From Streptomyces flavofungini (GTDB lineage: Bacteria; Actinomycetota; Actinomycetes; Streptomycetales; Streptomycetaceae), in NCBI RefSeq assembly GCF_030388665.1, contig NZ_CP128846.1, forward strand, positions 7,281,001 to 7,345,000: 64,000 nt of DNA, in the 5' to 3' direction. The notes beneath the pieces are model-generated. The model made no database searches. It was not told the origin of the DNA and was given only the letters and a program-made list of their open reading frames with translations. Shown here piece after piece: positions 47,545 to 55,636 of the stretch (position 1 is the first letter of the stretch; every line of letters starts with the position of its first letter). The position numbers were made by a program, and so were the translations under genes.

Positions 47545-49509
47545 CTACCGCTTCCTCGGCCCCCGACCCGACGGCGGCGGAGGCGGCGGAGGGGGAGGCG
47601 GCGGCGGAGGCCACTCCTCCTCACCCCCGCGGCCCCGCCTGGGCCTCTCACCCGTCGGCGGCACCACAGGGCCCGCCACCGTGGGCGCCCCGCTCACCTG
47701 CGGAGGCACCCCACCGGCCCGGGGCGGCGGCGGACCACCGGCTCGCGGCGGACGTCCACCCGCCGACGGCGCCCCACGACCCGCCGCGGGAGGTGCCCCA
47801 CCCCCGGCAGGAGCGCCCCCGCCAGAGGCACCGCCACCAGGGCCACCCGCACCCGCACCCGCATTCTGACCCGGCATCGGACCCGGTCCTGGCCCCTGCC
47901 CCGGCCTCCGGTCCCGCAACTCCTCCGGTACCCGGAGATACGGGTTGGTCTCCGCCCGAGGCGGCCGATAGGGCCTGCTCTCCCGGTAGGGCCCCGCCCC
48001 GTGGGCGCCGGGCACCAACTGCTGCTCCCGCCCCGCCCCCGGCACGTCCTCCTCGGCGTCACCGCCCGCGAGCGCCAGTGGCGCCGCCTGGCTCCCGGCC
48101 GCCCCGGTGGCCCGGGCGAGGAGCGCCCCCACGGCCCCTGCGGCCACGCCCCACACCGCCCCGAGGAGCAGCGCCATGCCCAGCCTGCCGTGCAGTTCGA
48201 GCCCGGCGCCGAAGCCGTCGAAGCCGAGCACCGACACCGACGCGTCGGCGGACACCTCCGACAGCCAGGCCATCAGCGGCAGCGCGACCGCCGTGACCAG
48301 GCCGAGCCACAGCGCGCAGCGGGCCGCGAAGCCGACGGCGCCGACGTCCCGTGCCGAGGTGACGCCAGGACCCAGCGGGGTGCGTACGGCGGTGAGGACC
48401 CCGGCGAAGAGCATCATGACGATCGCCGCGACCGCGAGCAGCCAGACCCGGTCGTCCAGCTCGGCGAGGCGTCCCACGGTCAGGGGCTTGTTCGTGTCCC
48501 CGCGCAGCAGGTCGTCCACCGGGTCCGGCAGGAACCGCGCCAGGGGGCCCTTCACCTCGCCGTCGTAGGGGACGAAGAGCCCCACGGGCAGGCCGAGGAA
48601 CACACCGTTCGGGGTGCCGAGCAGCGCGCCGCCGGCCACCCGCTTCGGGTTGTCGTCGCCGATCATCGCGTACGCCGCCGCCGTGAGCCCGGCGACCACT
48701 GCCATCAGGACCACGGTGACCAGCGCGGACGCGGCCGGCCGCAGCAGCCGGTGGAGGGCGCCGAGGCCGGGCGGCAGGGGAGTGCGGCGGGAGGCGAGGA
48801 GGGCGATGAGGAGCACGGCGACGACCCAGAGGCCGCCGCCGAGCAGGGTGGCCCCGGTGTCGACCGTGAAGCCCACGGCGGCCTTCGCCTCGACGAGGTC
48901 GCCGAGCCGGTCGGGCAGCAGCCCGCCGATGTCCCCGATGCCGCCGATGTCCTTGAGGCCGTCGGGAATCCGGTCGGCGATACCGTCGGGAAGATTGTCC
49001 AGACCTTTGTCGAGCCCTTTGTCGATTCCCTTGTCGATACCGAGCTGTTTGCCGTCGATCGTGATGACATCGTGTCCGGCCCAGGCGAGACCGCCGAGCA
49101 TGCCGAGAAACAGGACGATCACGGCACCCGCGCGGGCCACGAGTTCGGCGGGTGAGATCACAACTCCCGCGCCGCGCAGCGAACGCAAGAAGAAGTAGGA
49201 GAGCAGCACGGCGCCCACAAGGCTCACTCCCAGCGGGGTGACCTCGATGGCCGTCGTCGCCTCCGCGCCCTTGAGGCCGAAGGCCGACACGTCACCGGAC
49301 GGGGTGACGGAACCGCCGACGCCCAGGGCGATCGCCGCGGCCGTCATCGGTCCGAGCGACCCGGCGGAGTCCGCGCCGAGCAGGTGCAGGCCGAGCGCCG
49401 CCGTGCCCGCCATGCCGATCAGCGCCCAACTGACCGCGGCGAGCGCGGAGAGCAGGACATCGCCCCAGGGCACACCCCGCCGTACGTCCTTGTGTCCGCC
49501 GGTCTCCAT
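47545..49509 (-). CDS. Streptophobe family membrane protein
   Basis: A 654-residue protein. About ten hydrophobic segments span residues 15-470 (VLLSALAAVSWALIGMAGTA, VISPAELVARAGAVIVLFLG and others). An external loop near 155-200 has unusual Gly/Asp/Leu periodicity: KGIDKGLDKGLDNLPDGIAD. The C-terminal 180 residues are cytoplasmic, Pro/Gly-rich, ending in a 13-Pro run and SGRGPRKR. The family is known only from Streptomyces and relatives, with no function. It is divergent from the FHA-ABC exporter (361 bp between). The Pro-rich tail could serve as a docking site. Confidence 0.83.
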   Translation of the reverse strand: METGGHKDVRRGVPWGDVLLSALAAVSWALIGMAGTAALGLHLLGADSAGSLGPMTAAAIALGVGGSVTPSGDVSAFGLKGAEATTAIEVTPLGVSLVGAVLLSYFFLRSLRGAGVVISPAELVARAGAVIVLFLGMLGGLAWAGHDVITIDGKQLGIDKGIDKGLDKGLDNLPDGIADRIPDGLKDIGGIGDIGGLLPDRLGDLVEAKAAVGFTVDTGATLLGGGLWVVAVLLIALLASRRTPLPPGLGALHRLLRPAASALVTVVLMAVVAGLTAAAYAMIGDDNPKRVAGGALLGTPNGVFLGLPVGLFVPYDGEVKGPLARFLPDPVDDLLRGDTNKPLTVGRLAELDDRVWLLAVAAIVMMLFAGVLTAVRTPLGPGVTSARDVGAVGFAARCALWLGLVTAVALPLMAWLSEVSADASVSVLGFDGFGAGLELHGRLGMALLLGAVWGVAAGAVGALLARATGAAGSQAAPLALAGGDAEEDVPGAGREQQLVPGAHGAGPYRESRPYRPPRAETNPYLRVPEELRDRRPGQGPGPGPMPGQNAGAGAGGPGGGASGGGAPAGGGAPPAAGRGAPSAGGRPPRAGGPPPPRAGGVPPQVSGAPTVAGPVVPPTGERPRRGRGGEEEWPPPPPPPPPPPPPSGRGPRKR

Positions 49510-49870
49510 GGGACCCCCCGAGCTCGCAGCGCGTCGCCCTCCTCGTGCGGGAGCGCGCCGGGCTGAGACGCAGGCCGGGCATGGCACGGACGGCAGTGGG
49601 GACCGGGAGGACAGGCGTCGAGCCCATACCCGTCATTCCGGGCATCACTGACATGAGTGGCATGCGTGGTATGCACGCGATCCGCACTCGCTGAGAGCCC
49701 TTACTACTTTCCGGGGCGGTATCTACCCCGTCAACGGGGCAGTCATAGTGGCTCGTACGCAGTCTTCACAAGGCCCGACTTTCGGTCAGAGGCCTCCGCC
49801 TGAAATAGTTCCTCCCGATGTTCGACATCCCTAGACTCCCCATGATGGGGGCAACTCGGGGGACAACTCA
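49510..49870. other. Divergent promoter region, streptophobe / FHA-ABC exporter
   Basis: No gene is supported in these 361 bp. GC drops toward the right (49690-49830). A promoter for the exporter is visible (49809-49837). Near 49630-49680 there is a stretch of ATGAGTGGCATGCGTGGTATGC imperfect repeats. CCCCATGATGGGG (49838-49850) could form a small hairpin at the transcript start. Confidence 0.55.
49809..49837 (+). promoter_or_regulatory. Likely promoter of the FHA-ABC exporter
   Basis: TTCCTC (49809-49814), 17-bp spacer, TAGACT (49832-49837). Transcription would start near 49844, inside the CCCCATGATGGGG hairpin. Confidence 0.5.
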
Positions 49871-52504
49871 GTGGGGCATGGAGTGCCGGAACTCGTACTG
49901 GAATTGAATGGCAGGACCTGGACGCTCGATTCGTCCAGGCCGTACACCCTTGGACGCGATCCACAGGGTGACATCGCGCTGGATGACGCCAGGGTCTCCT
50001 GGCGGCACGCGACGATCAGCTGGGGCGGCCGCAGTTGGGTCATTGAGGACCACGGCTCCACCAACGGCACCTTCGTGCAGGGGCAGCGGATCCATCAGAT
50101 GGAGATCGGCCCCGGTTCGGCCGTCCACCTGGGCAACGCGACCGACGGCCCGCAGCTGATCCTCTCCGGTGGCGCCGCCGGCGCCGCCGCTGCCGTGTCC
50201 GCGCCGGGAGGGCAGCAGCAGGCGCAGTACGCGCCGCCGCAGCACGGCGCCGGTCAGCCGGGGCAGCAGGAGGCACCGGGCTGGGCAGGGCAGCAGCAAC
50301 CGCAGCACCAGGCGCCGCAGCAGTATCAGGCGCCTCAGCAGCAGATGCCGCCGCAGCAGGCCTGGCAGCAGCAGGGCCAGGCACCGGCGCAGCAGCAGGC
50401 ACCGCACCAGGTGCCGCAGCAGCAGGGCCCGGGCGCGGGCACGGGATCCGGCGGTGCGGCGGGGGCCCCACCGGTCTACGGCGACCGCAGCCCGACGACG
50501 TACCACCAGTTCTCGCTTGGCCGAAAGATGACCATCGGTCGTGCCCTGGAGAACGAGCTGGTGGTCTCCGACCTCCAGGTGTCACGGCACCACGCGGAGT
50601 TCACGTCGACGCCCGACGGCCGCTTCGAGCTGCGCGACCTCGGCTCGCACAACGGCACGTACGTCAACGGCATGCCGATCGCGAAGTCGTCCACGGTCCT
50701 CATCGGCCCGAACGACATCGTCGGTGTCGGCCACTCGACGTTCCGCGTCGTCGGCGACCGGCTCGAGGAGTTCGTCGACACCGGTGACGTCTCCTTCTCC
50801 GCGCGCCACCTGACCGTTACGGTCGACGGCGGCAAGCAGATCCTCAAGGACGTCTCCTTCGGCGTCCCGGAGAAGTCGCTCATCGCGGTCATCGGCCCCT
50901 CGGGCTCCGGCAAGTCGACCCTCCTCAAGGCGCTCACCGGCTACCGGCCCGCCAACCAGGGCGACGTCCTCTACGACAACCGGAACCTGTACAAGCAGTT
51001 CGCCGAGCTGCGCCAGCGCATCGGTCTGGTCCCGCAGGACGACATCCTGCACAAGGAGCTGACCGTCAAGAAGGCGCTGAAGTACGCGGCCAAGCTCCGC
51101 TTCCCCGCCGACACCAGCGAGCAGGAGCGCGCGCAGCGCATAGACGAGGTGCTGCGCGAGCTGAAGCTGGACATCCACAAGGAGAAGAAGGTCACCTCCC
51201 TCTCCGGTGGCCAGCGCAAGCGCGTGTCGGTGGCCCTGGAGCTGCTCACCAAGCCGTCGCTGATCTTCCTGGACGAGCCGACCTCCGGCCTCGACCCGGG
51301 CATGGACCGCGACGTCATGCAGCTCCTGCGCGGGCTCGCCGACGACGGCCGCACGGTCCTCGTCGTCACGCACTCGGTGGCCGAGCTCGCCATCTGCGAC
51401 AAGCTCCTGGTGATGGCGCCGGGCGGCTCGGTGGCGTACTTCGGCCCGCCCGAGGAGGCCCTGAACTTCTTCGGCTACAGCACCTGGGCCGACGTGTTCT
51501 CCGCGTTCGAGAACTACCGCGACTACGACTGGGCGGGCCGCTGGAAGGGCTCGCAGCACTACCAGATGTACGCCGCGGACATCGACGCCGTCGCCGCGCA
51601 GTCCGTACACATGCCGCCGCCGCAGGCGATCGCGCCGCCCAAGCCGCAAGGCTGGGGCTCCCAGCTGCTCACCCTGATCCGCCGCTACGTGTCCGTGATC
51701 GCGTCCGACCGGGGCTTCCTGGCGCTGATGGTGATCCTGCCCGCGGTGCTCGGCGCGGTGAGCCTGCTCATCGATCCGGACAAGGGCCTGCTGCCGGTGG
51801 TGAACCCGAAGACCGGCAAGATCATCCCGAACGGCACGGCCACCACGGTGCTGCTCATCCTCGCGGTCGGCGCCTGCTTCGCGGGCGCCGCGAACTCGGT
51901 CCGTGAGCTGATCAAGGAACGGGTGATCTACGAACGGGAGCGCGCGACCGGCCTGTCCCGGTCCGCGTACTTGATGTCCAAGGTCATCGTCCTCGGCGCG
52001 ATCACCGTCCTTCAGGGCGGGCTCGTCGGCGTGATCGGCTTCTCCACCCGTGAGATCCCCAAGGAGGGCCTGGTCCTCGGCAGCCAGGTGCTGCTCGAGC
52101 TCTCCCTGCCGATCATGGCGCTCGGCTTCACCTCGATGATGTTCGGCCTGATCATCTCGGCGCTGGTGAAGACCGCCGAGAAGACCATGCCGCTGCTCGT
52201 CATGTTCGCGATCATCCAGGTCGTGTTCACCGGCTGTCTGTTCATCCTGCACGGCACGGTCGGCGTCAACCAGTTCTCGTTCCTGATGCCGTCGCGCTGG
52301 GCGGTCGCGGCCGCCGGCACCACGCTGGACTTCAACAGGATCAGCCCCAACCCGGACGACCCCGGTGCCACCGACCCGCTGTGGGACCACGACGCGAGCG
52401 CCTACATGATGGACATGGCCGCCCTGCTCGCCCTCGGCGCGTTCTGCGGCTTCCTCGTGGCCCGCTTCCTGCGCCGCCACGAGCCGGAGGTCATGCGCAA
52501 GTAG
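49871..52504 (+). CDS. ABC-2 type exporter with two N-terminal FHA domains
   Basis: An 877-residue half-transporter. FHA 1 has YTLGRDPQGDIALDD, SWRHA and GSTNGTFV (about 25-70). A Gln/Pro-rich linker (about 105-195) is followed by FHA 2 with KMTIGRALENELVVSDLQVS RHHAEF and GSHNGTYVNG (about 217-262). The ABCG-type ATPase has GPSGSGKST (about 342-350), LSGGQRKRVS and FLDEPTSGLDPG. The last 280 residues hold six helices of an ABC-2 permease. FHA domains bind phosphothreonine, so the exporter is probably steered by Ser/Thr kinases. GTG at 49871 or 49883 may be the start. Confidence 0.93.
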   Translation: MGHGVPELVLELNGRTWTLDSSRPYTLGRDPQGDIALDDARVSWRHATISWGGRSWVIEDHGSTNGTFVQGQRIHQMEIGPGSAVHLGNATDGPQLILSGGAAGAAAAVSAPGGQQQAQYAPPQHGAGQPGQQEAPGWAGQQQPQHQAPQQYQAPQQQMPPQQAWQQQGQAPAQQQAPHQVPQQQGPGAGTGSGGAAGAPPVYGDRSPTTYHQFSLGRKMTIGRALENELVVSDLQVSRHHAEFTSTPDGRFELRDLGSHNGTYVNGMPIAKSSTVLIGPNDIVGVGHSTFRVVGDRLEEFVDTGDVSFSARHLTVTVDGGKQILKDVSFGVPEKSLIAVIGPSGSGKSTLLKALTGYRPANQGDVLYDNRNLYKQFAELRQRIGLVPQDDILHKELTVKKALKYAAKLRFPADTSEQERAQRIDEVLRELKLDIHKEKKVTSLSGGQRKRVSVALELLTKPSLIFLDEPTSGLDPGMDRDVMQLLRGLADDGRTVLVVTHSVAELAICDKLLVMAPGGSVAYFGPPEEALNFFGYSTWADVFSAFENYRDYDWAGRWKGSQHYQMYAADIDAVAAQSVHMPPPQAIAPPKPQGWGSQLLTLIRRYVSVIASDRGFLALMVILPAVLGAVSLLIDPDKGLLPVVNPKTGKIIPNGTATTVLLILAVGACFAGAANSVRELIKERVIYERERATGLSRSAYLMSKVIVLGAITVLQGGLVGVIGFSTREIPKEGLVLGSQVLLELSLPIMALGFTSMMFGLIISALVKTAEKTMPLLVMFAIIQVVFTGCLFILHGTVGVNQFSFLMPSRWAVAAAGTTLDFNRISPNPDDPGATDPLWDHDASAYMMDMAALLALGAFCGFLVARFLRRHEPEVMRK

Positions 52505-52533
52505 GCAGGCGCCCGGCGCGAGCCGGACGCGAA

Positions 52534-52567
52534 GAAGGGCGGCACCCCGTGCGGGGTGCCGCCCTTC
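52534..52567. terminator. Bidirectional terminator, exporter / transglycosylase
   Basis: A perfect 16-bp stem GAAGGGCGGCACCCCG / CGGGGTGCCGCCCTTC (one bulged A on the left arm) with a TG loop, between convergent genes. Confidence 0.88.
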
Positions 52568-52608
52568 GGCGTCTGCGAGCCTCGGCTGAAGAGGTCCGGG
52601 GGCAGGAC

Positions 52609-53301
52609 TCAGTAGGCGCCGTTCACGTTGTCGATCGAGCCGTAGCGGTCGGCGGCGTAGTTGGCCGCGGCCGTGATGTTGGCGACCGGGTCGTAGATGT
52701 TCGTCGAGGTGCCCTCGACGTGGTACGCGTTGAACGTCGGCTGGATGACCTGGAGCAGGCCGATCGACGGGGTGCCGTTCTGGGCGTTGATGTCCCAGCC
52801 GTTCTTGGCGTTCGGGTTGCCCGTGGACTCCCGCATGATGTTGCGGTGCAGACCCTCGTACGAGCCGGGGATGCCCTTGGACTTCATGATGTCCAGGGAC
52901 TGGCGGATCCAGCCGTCGAGGTTGTTGGCGTACACGGGCTTGCGGGCGGCGGAGCGGCTCGCGGCCTGCTTCACCTTGCGCTCGTCCTCGGCCTTCTTCT
53001 TCGCCGCGGCCTCGTCGGCCGCCTTCTTGTCGGCCGCGGCCTTCGCGGCGGCGTCCTTGGCCCGCTTGCTGGCGTTGGCCTGCTGCTTGCTGACGGCCGC
53101 GTGGGCGTCGGCCGGCGCGGCCCAGGCGGCCGAGCGGGCGCCGAGCGCCTCGGTCTGCGCGGCCCGGGCGTCGTCGGAGCTGCCCGGCACGATCGAGAAG
53201 GCGAGGGCCGCGGCACCGAGGGCGGCGACACCGGCGATCGAGAACTTCTGGTTCTTGGTCAGGGTGGAGCGACTATGACCAGAGGGGGCGGGCTGGGACA
53301 T
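52609..53301 (-). CDS. Secreted transglycosylase (SLT domain) protein
   Basis: A 230-residue exported cell-wall enzyme. Signal segment KFSIAGVAALGAAALAFSIV (about 19-38). A highly charged Ala/Lys-rich coil follows (about 72-115, AAKAAADKKAADEAAAKKKA). The lytic transglycosylase domain has the catalytic Glu in NIMRESTGNPNAKNGWD (about 157-173) and SIGLLQVIQPTFNAYHVEGT. It cuts glycan strands, probably in growth or sporulation. ATG at 53301 with GAGGT upstream. The leader holds a promoter, an intrinsic terminator-like hairpin and, further up, a large inverted repeat. Confidence 0.9.
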   Translation of the reverse strand: MSQPAPSGHSRSTLTKNQKFSIAGVAALGAAALAFSIVPGSSDDARAAQTEALGARSAAWAAPADAHAAVSKQQANASKRAKDAAAKAAADKKAADEAAAKKKAEDERKVKQAASRSAARKPVYANNLDGWIRQSLDIMKSKGIPGSYEGLHRNIMRESTGNPNAKNGWDINAQNGTPSIGLLQVIQPTFNAYHVEGTSTNIYDPVANITAAANYAADRYGSIDNVNGAY

Positions 53302-53366
53302 GGCAGGTGGACCTCTTCGTGAATCGGGAGGCCGCTCTGAACCGGTGGGGACAGGTTGCTTCCGGC

Positions 53367-53394
53367 AAAACGCCGCGGTGCGAGGACCGCGGCG
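53367..53394 (-). terminator. Intrinsic terminator-like attenuator in the transglycosylase leader
   Basis: On the minus strand CGCCGCGGT (53394-53386), loop CCTCGC, ACCGCGGCG (53379-53371), then TTTT (53370-53367). A perfect 9-bp stem followed by a U run is rare in this genome, and it lies within the transcribed leader, 66 bases before the start codon. It could cut transcription short unless an alternative fold forms. Confidence 0.6.
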
Positions 53395-53411
53395 CCGAGC
53401 GACGGGAGCAA

Positions 53412-53440
53412 TTCTTAGCGGGCGCAAAATTCTGTGGCAA
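53412..53440 (-). promoter_or_regulatory. Likely promoter of the transglycosylase gene
   Basis: On the minus strand TTGCCA (53440-53435), 17-bp spacer, TAAGAA (53417-53412). The transcript would begin near 53404, leaving a leader of about 100 bases that starts immediately before the attenuator hairpin. Confidence 0.55.
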
Positions 53441-53447
53441 AGGAGTG

Positions 53448-53552
53448 ACGTACGAAGCCGGATAGTGGATCAGGGGGTGTGCCGACCGGCCCAATGTCCG
53501 CACTTAGCCCTCCTTTACGGGGCCCTGGCGTCCACTAGGGGGCTTCGTACGT
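53448..53552. repeat. 105-bp interrupted inverted repeat between queA and the transglycosylase gene
   Basis: ACGTACGAAGCC (53448-53459) pairs with GGCTTCGTACGT (53541-53552), 12 bp perfect. Three unpaired bases on each side lead to TAGTGGA (53463-53469) pairing with TCCACTA (53531-53537), 7 bp perfect. The 61-base centre has its own partial stem (minus strand GTGCGGAC with GTCGGCAC). It could be a structured RNA, a MITE-like element with terminal inverted repeats, or an extended operator upstream of the -35. No matching riboswitch class was recognised. Confidence 0.7.
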
Positions 53553-53623
53553 GATGTGCGTCCTATGCGCGGGCTCACATCGGACGCGTAACAGTCTCAC
53601 CATCAGTTGCGGGCGCAATGCTC

Positions 53624-54733
53624 TCAGTGAGCAAACTCCTCCGGGAGGAGGAGGTGCATGTCGCCGAACTCGTGCCACAGGTAGAGATGACGTACGGCCT
53701 CGGCATAACCCCGCTCCACCGCGGCCCGCCCCGCCACCGCCTCCAGCATCAGCAGATGCGAGGCCTCCGGCTCGTGCAGCCCCGTGAGCAGCCCGTCCAC
53801 CACTCGCACCCCCCGCTCCGGCGTCACCACCAGATCGGTCCGCCCCGCCGCCGCCCGGACCACCCCGTCCGCCCCGGCCGCCGACTCCACGGCCCGCACC
53901 GCCGTCGTCCCCACCGCGAGCACCCGGCCCCCTCCCGCCCGCGCCGCGTTGATCAGCCGCGCCGACGCCTCAGGCACCTCGAAGCGCTCCGGGTACGGCG
54001 GCTCGTGCGCCTCGGGCGATGCCACCCCCGTGTGCAGCCGGACCGGCGCGAACTGCACACCCCGGCTCACCAGGCGTGCCACCAGGCGCGCGGTGAAGGG
54101 CCGCGCCGCACTCGGCATCTCCGCGCTGCCCGTGCCGTCGGGGGACGGCAGCGCGAAGACCGTCTGGTAGACGGACAGCGGCTGGTCCCGCTCCGTGTAG
54201 GAGTAACGAATGGGCCGCCCGTGCCGCCGCAGCAGCCGCGGCACATCCGTCGGCACCCGCGCCCACCACAGCCGTTCGCTGCCCGCGCCCACCGGTTCCT
54301 CGCACACCAGGCGCACGCCCCCGGGGAGCTCAACCACTGAACCCGCGGGCCCGCCCGCCCGCGCGCGTGTGGTACCGCCTCCATCGGGATCCCGCATCTC
54401 GACGGCCCACCGGCCGTCCTCACCGAGCGTCGAGAAATGCACCACCACGCGCGCGTGCCCGCCCTGATCCTCCACGCGCGCGTGGAGGGCGTCCTCGTCC
54501 ACACGTGCGTGGACCAGCCGCCCGTCCACCGCCGCGGCCAGCGTCGGAGACGTGTTCACCACGAGCAGGTCCCCGGCGCGCAGCAGCTCCGGCAGCTCCC
54601 CGAAGCCGTGGTGCGACACCCGCGCGCCGCGCGACACCAGCAGCCGCACCGAGTCCCTGCGCAGCCCCCGGCCGCGCTGCTCGACCGGCAGCGCCGCGTG
54701 CAGCCCCTCGGGCACCCGCACCGCGACCGTCAC
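53624..54733 (-). CDS. queA: S-adenosylmethionine:tRNA ribosyltransferase-isomerase QueA-like
   Basis: A 369-residue protein. QueA uses SAM to add the epoxycyclopentanediol ring to preQ1 in tRNA. Visible hallmarks are GDLLVVNTSPTLAAAVDGR (about 53-71), RPIRYSYTE and FALPSPDGTGSAEMPSAARPF (about 190-212), FAPVRLHTGVASPE and VVDGLLTGLHEPEASHLLML. Typical QueA reads SAEFPTAGRPF; here Met and Ser substitutions appear. No tgt, queC-F or queG gene is in the window, so its actual substrate in Streptomyces deserves caution. The start overlaps the upstream SDR gene (GTGA). Confidence 0.85.
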   Translation of the reverse strand: MTVAVRVPEGLHAALPVEQRGRGLRRDSVRLLVSRGARVSHHGFGELPELLRAGDLLVVNTSPTLAAAVDGRLVHARVDEDALHARVEDQGGHARVVVHFSTLGEDGRWAVEMRDPDGGGTTRARAGGPAGSVVELPGGVRLVCEEPVGAGSERLWWARVPTDVPRLLRRHGRPIRYSYTERDQPLSVYQTVFALPSPDGTGSAEMPSAARPFTARLVARLVSRGVQFAPVRLHTGVASPEAHEPPYPERFEVPEASARLINAARAGGGRVLAVGTTAVRAVESAAGADGVVRAAAGRTDLVVTPERGVRVVDGLLTGLHEPEASHLLMLEAVAGRAAVERGYAEAVRHLYLWHEFGDMHLLLPEEFAH

Positions 54734-55428
54734 GACGCCACCAGCAACGAGGACGCGTCATAGCGGCCGCTCGCCGGACGCTCGTCCAGAAGCCGCAGGA
54801 ACGCCGGCACCACCTCCCGCGGCTCCGGCCGCGGCTCCACGTCGCCAGGCACCGCGGCCCGGTACAGGTCCGTGCCCATGTCGCCCGGATCGACGGCCCA
54901 CACCCGCAGTCCCCTCTCCTCCGCGCCGAGCACCGCCGACAACTGGTCGAGCGCCGCCTTGGACGCCCCGTAGCCGCCCCACGTCTCGTACGCCTCGGCG
55001 CCCGCGTCGGAGCTGACGTTGATCACCGCACCGCCCGCGCGCGAGGCCCGCAACAGAGGCAGCGACTCCTGTACGAGACCGAGCGCGGCCACCACATTCG
55101 TCTCCAGGGCCCGCCGCAGCCCCTCCAGGGCGAGCTCGTCCAGGCGGACCAGCGGCTCCGCGCCGAGCGCGCTCGCGTTGTTCACGAGCAGATCCAGGCC
55201 GCCCAGGGCCCGGGCCCGCGCGACCAGCTCCGCGCGGTGCCCCTCGTCCGTGACGTCCCCGGCCACCGCGTGCACCCGCCCGCCGTGCCCGGCCAGGTCC
55301 CGCACGGCGTCGTCGAGCGCCGCCCGCGTTCTCGCGTCGACGACGAGGTCCCAGCCCCGCCCCGCGAGCGCCGCGGCCAGCGCCCGCCCGAGCCCCTTCG
55401 AAGCCCCTGTGATGATCGCTACCGGCAT
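54730..55428 (-). CDS. SDR family oxidoreductase
   Basis: A 232-residue classical SDR with TGASKGLG (about 7-14), NNASALG (about 78-84), catalytic Ser in NVSSDAGAEA and YGASK (about 143-147). It ends RPASGRYDASSLLVAS, typical of short actinobacterial reductases. It is translationally coupled to queA by a 4-bp overlap, so the two products may belong to one pathway. ATG at 55428 with GAGAGGA upstream. Substrate unknown. Confidence 0.86.
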   Translation of the reverse strand: MPVAIITGASKGLGRALAAALAGRGWDLVVDARTRAALDDAVRDLAGHGGRVHAVAGDVTDEGHRAELVARARALGGLDLLVNNASALGAEPLVRLDELALEGLRRALETNVVAALGLVQESLPLLRASRAGGAVINVSSDAGAEAYETWGGYGASKAALDQLSAVLGAEERGLRVWAVDPGDMGTDLYRAAVPGDVEPRPEPREVVPAFLRLLDERPASGRYDASSLLVAS

Positions 55429-55636
55429 GACAACCGTCCTCTCATGACGCGAGTGCCCTCGTGGCGGCACCGGTTCCCACGCTAGGAACCGGCCCCCGCC
55501 GGGCGCCTCGTACGGCGGAAGCAGCACGCCGGGTCCCTTTGCCCTAGGCCGCCCGCTGGGCCTAGGCCCCAGGTCCTAGAGCCCGGCCGCCACAGGTCGG
55601 ATACGCACCGTCACACCCCGCCGGTACGGTTGACCC

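Noticed and set aside
53302..53623. A c-di-AMP (ydaO) riboswitch before the transglycosylase gene
   Set aside because: Such riboswitches are common before Streptomyces cell-wall hydrolase genes, but the conserved GGGGAACC and CCGNCAGCUAAC-type segments are not present here.
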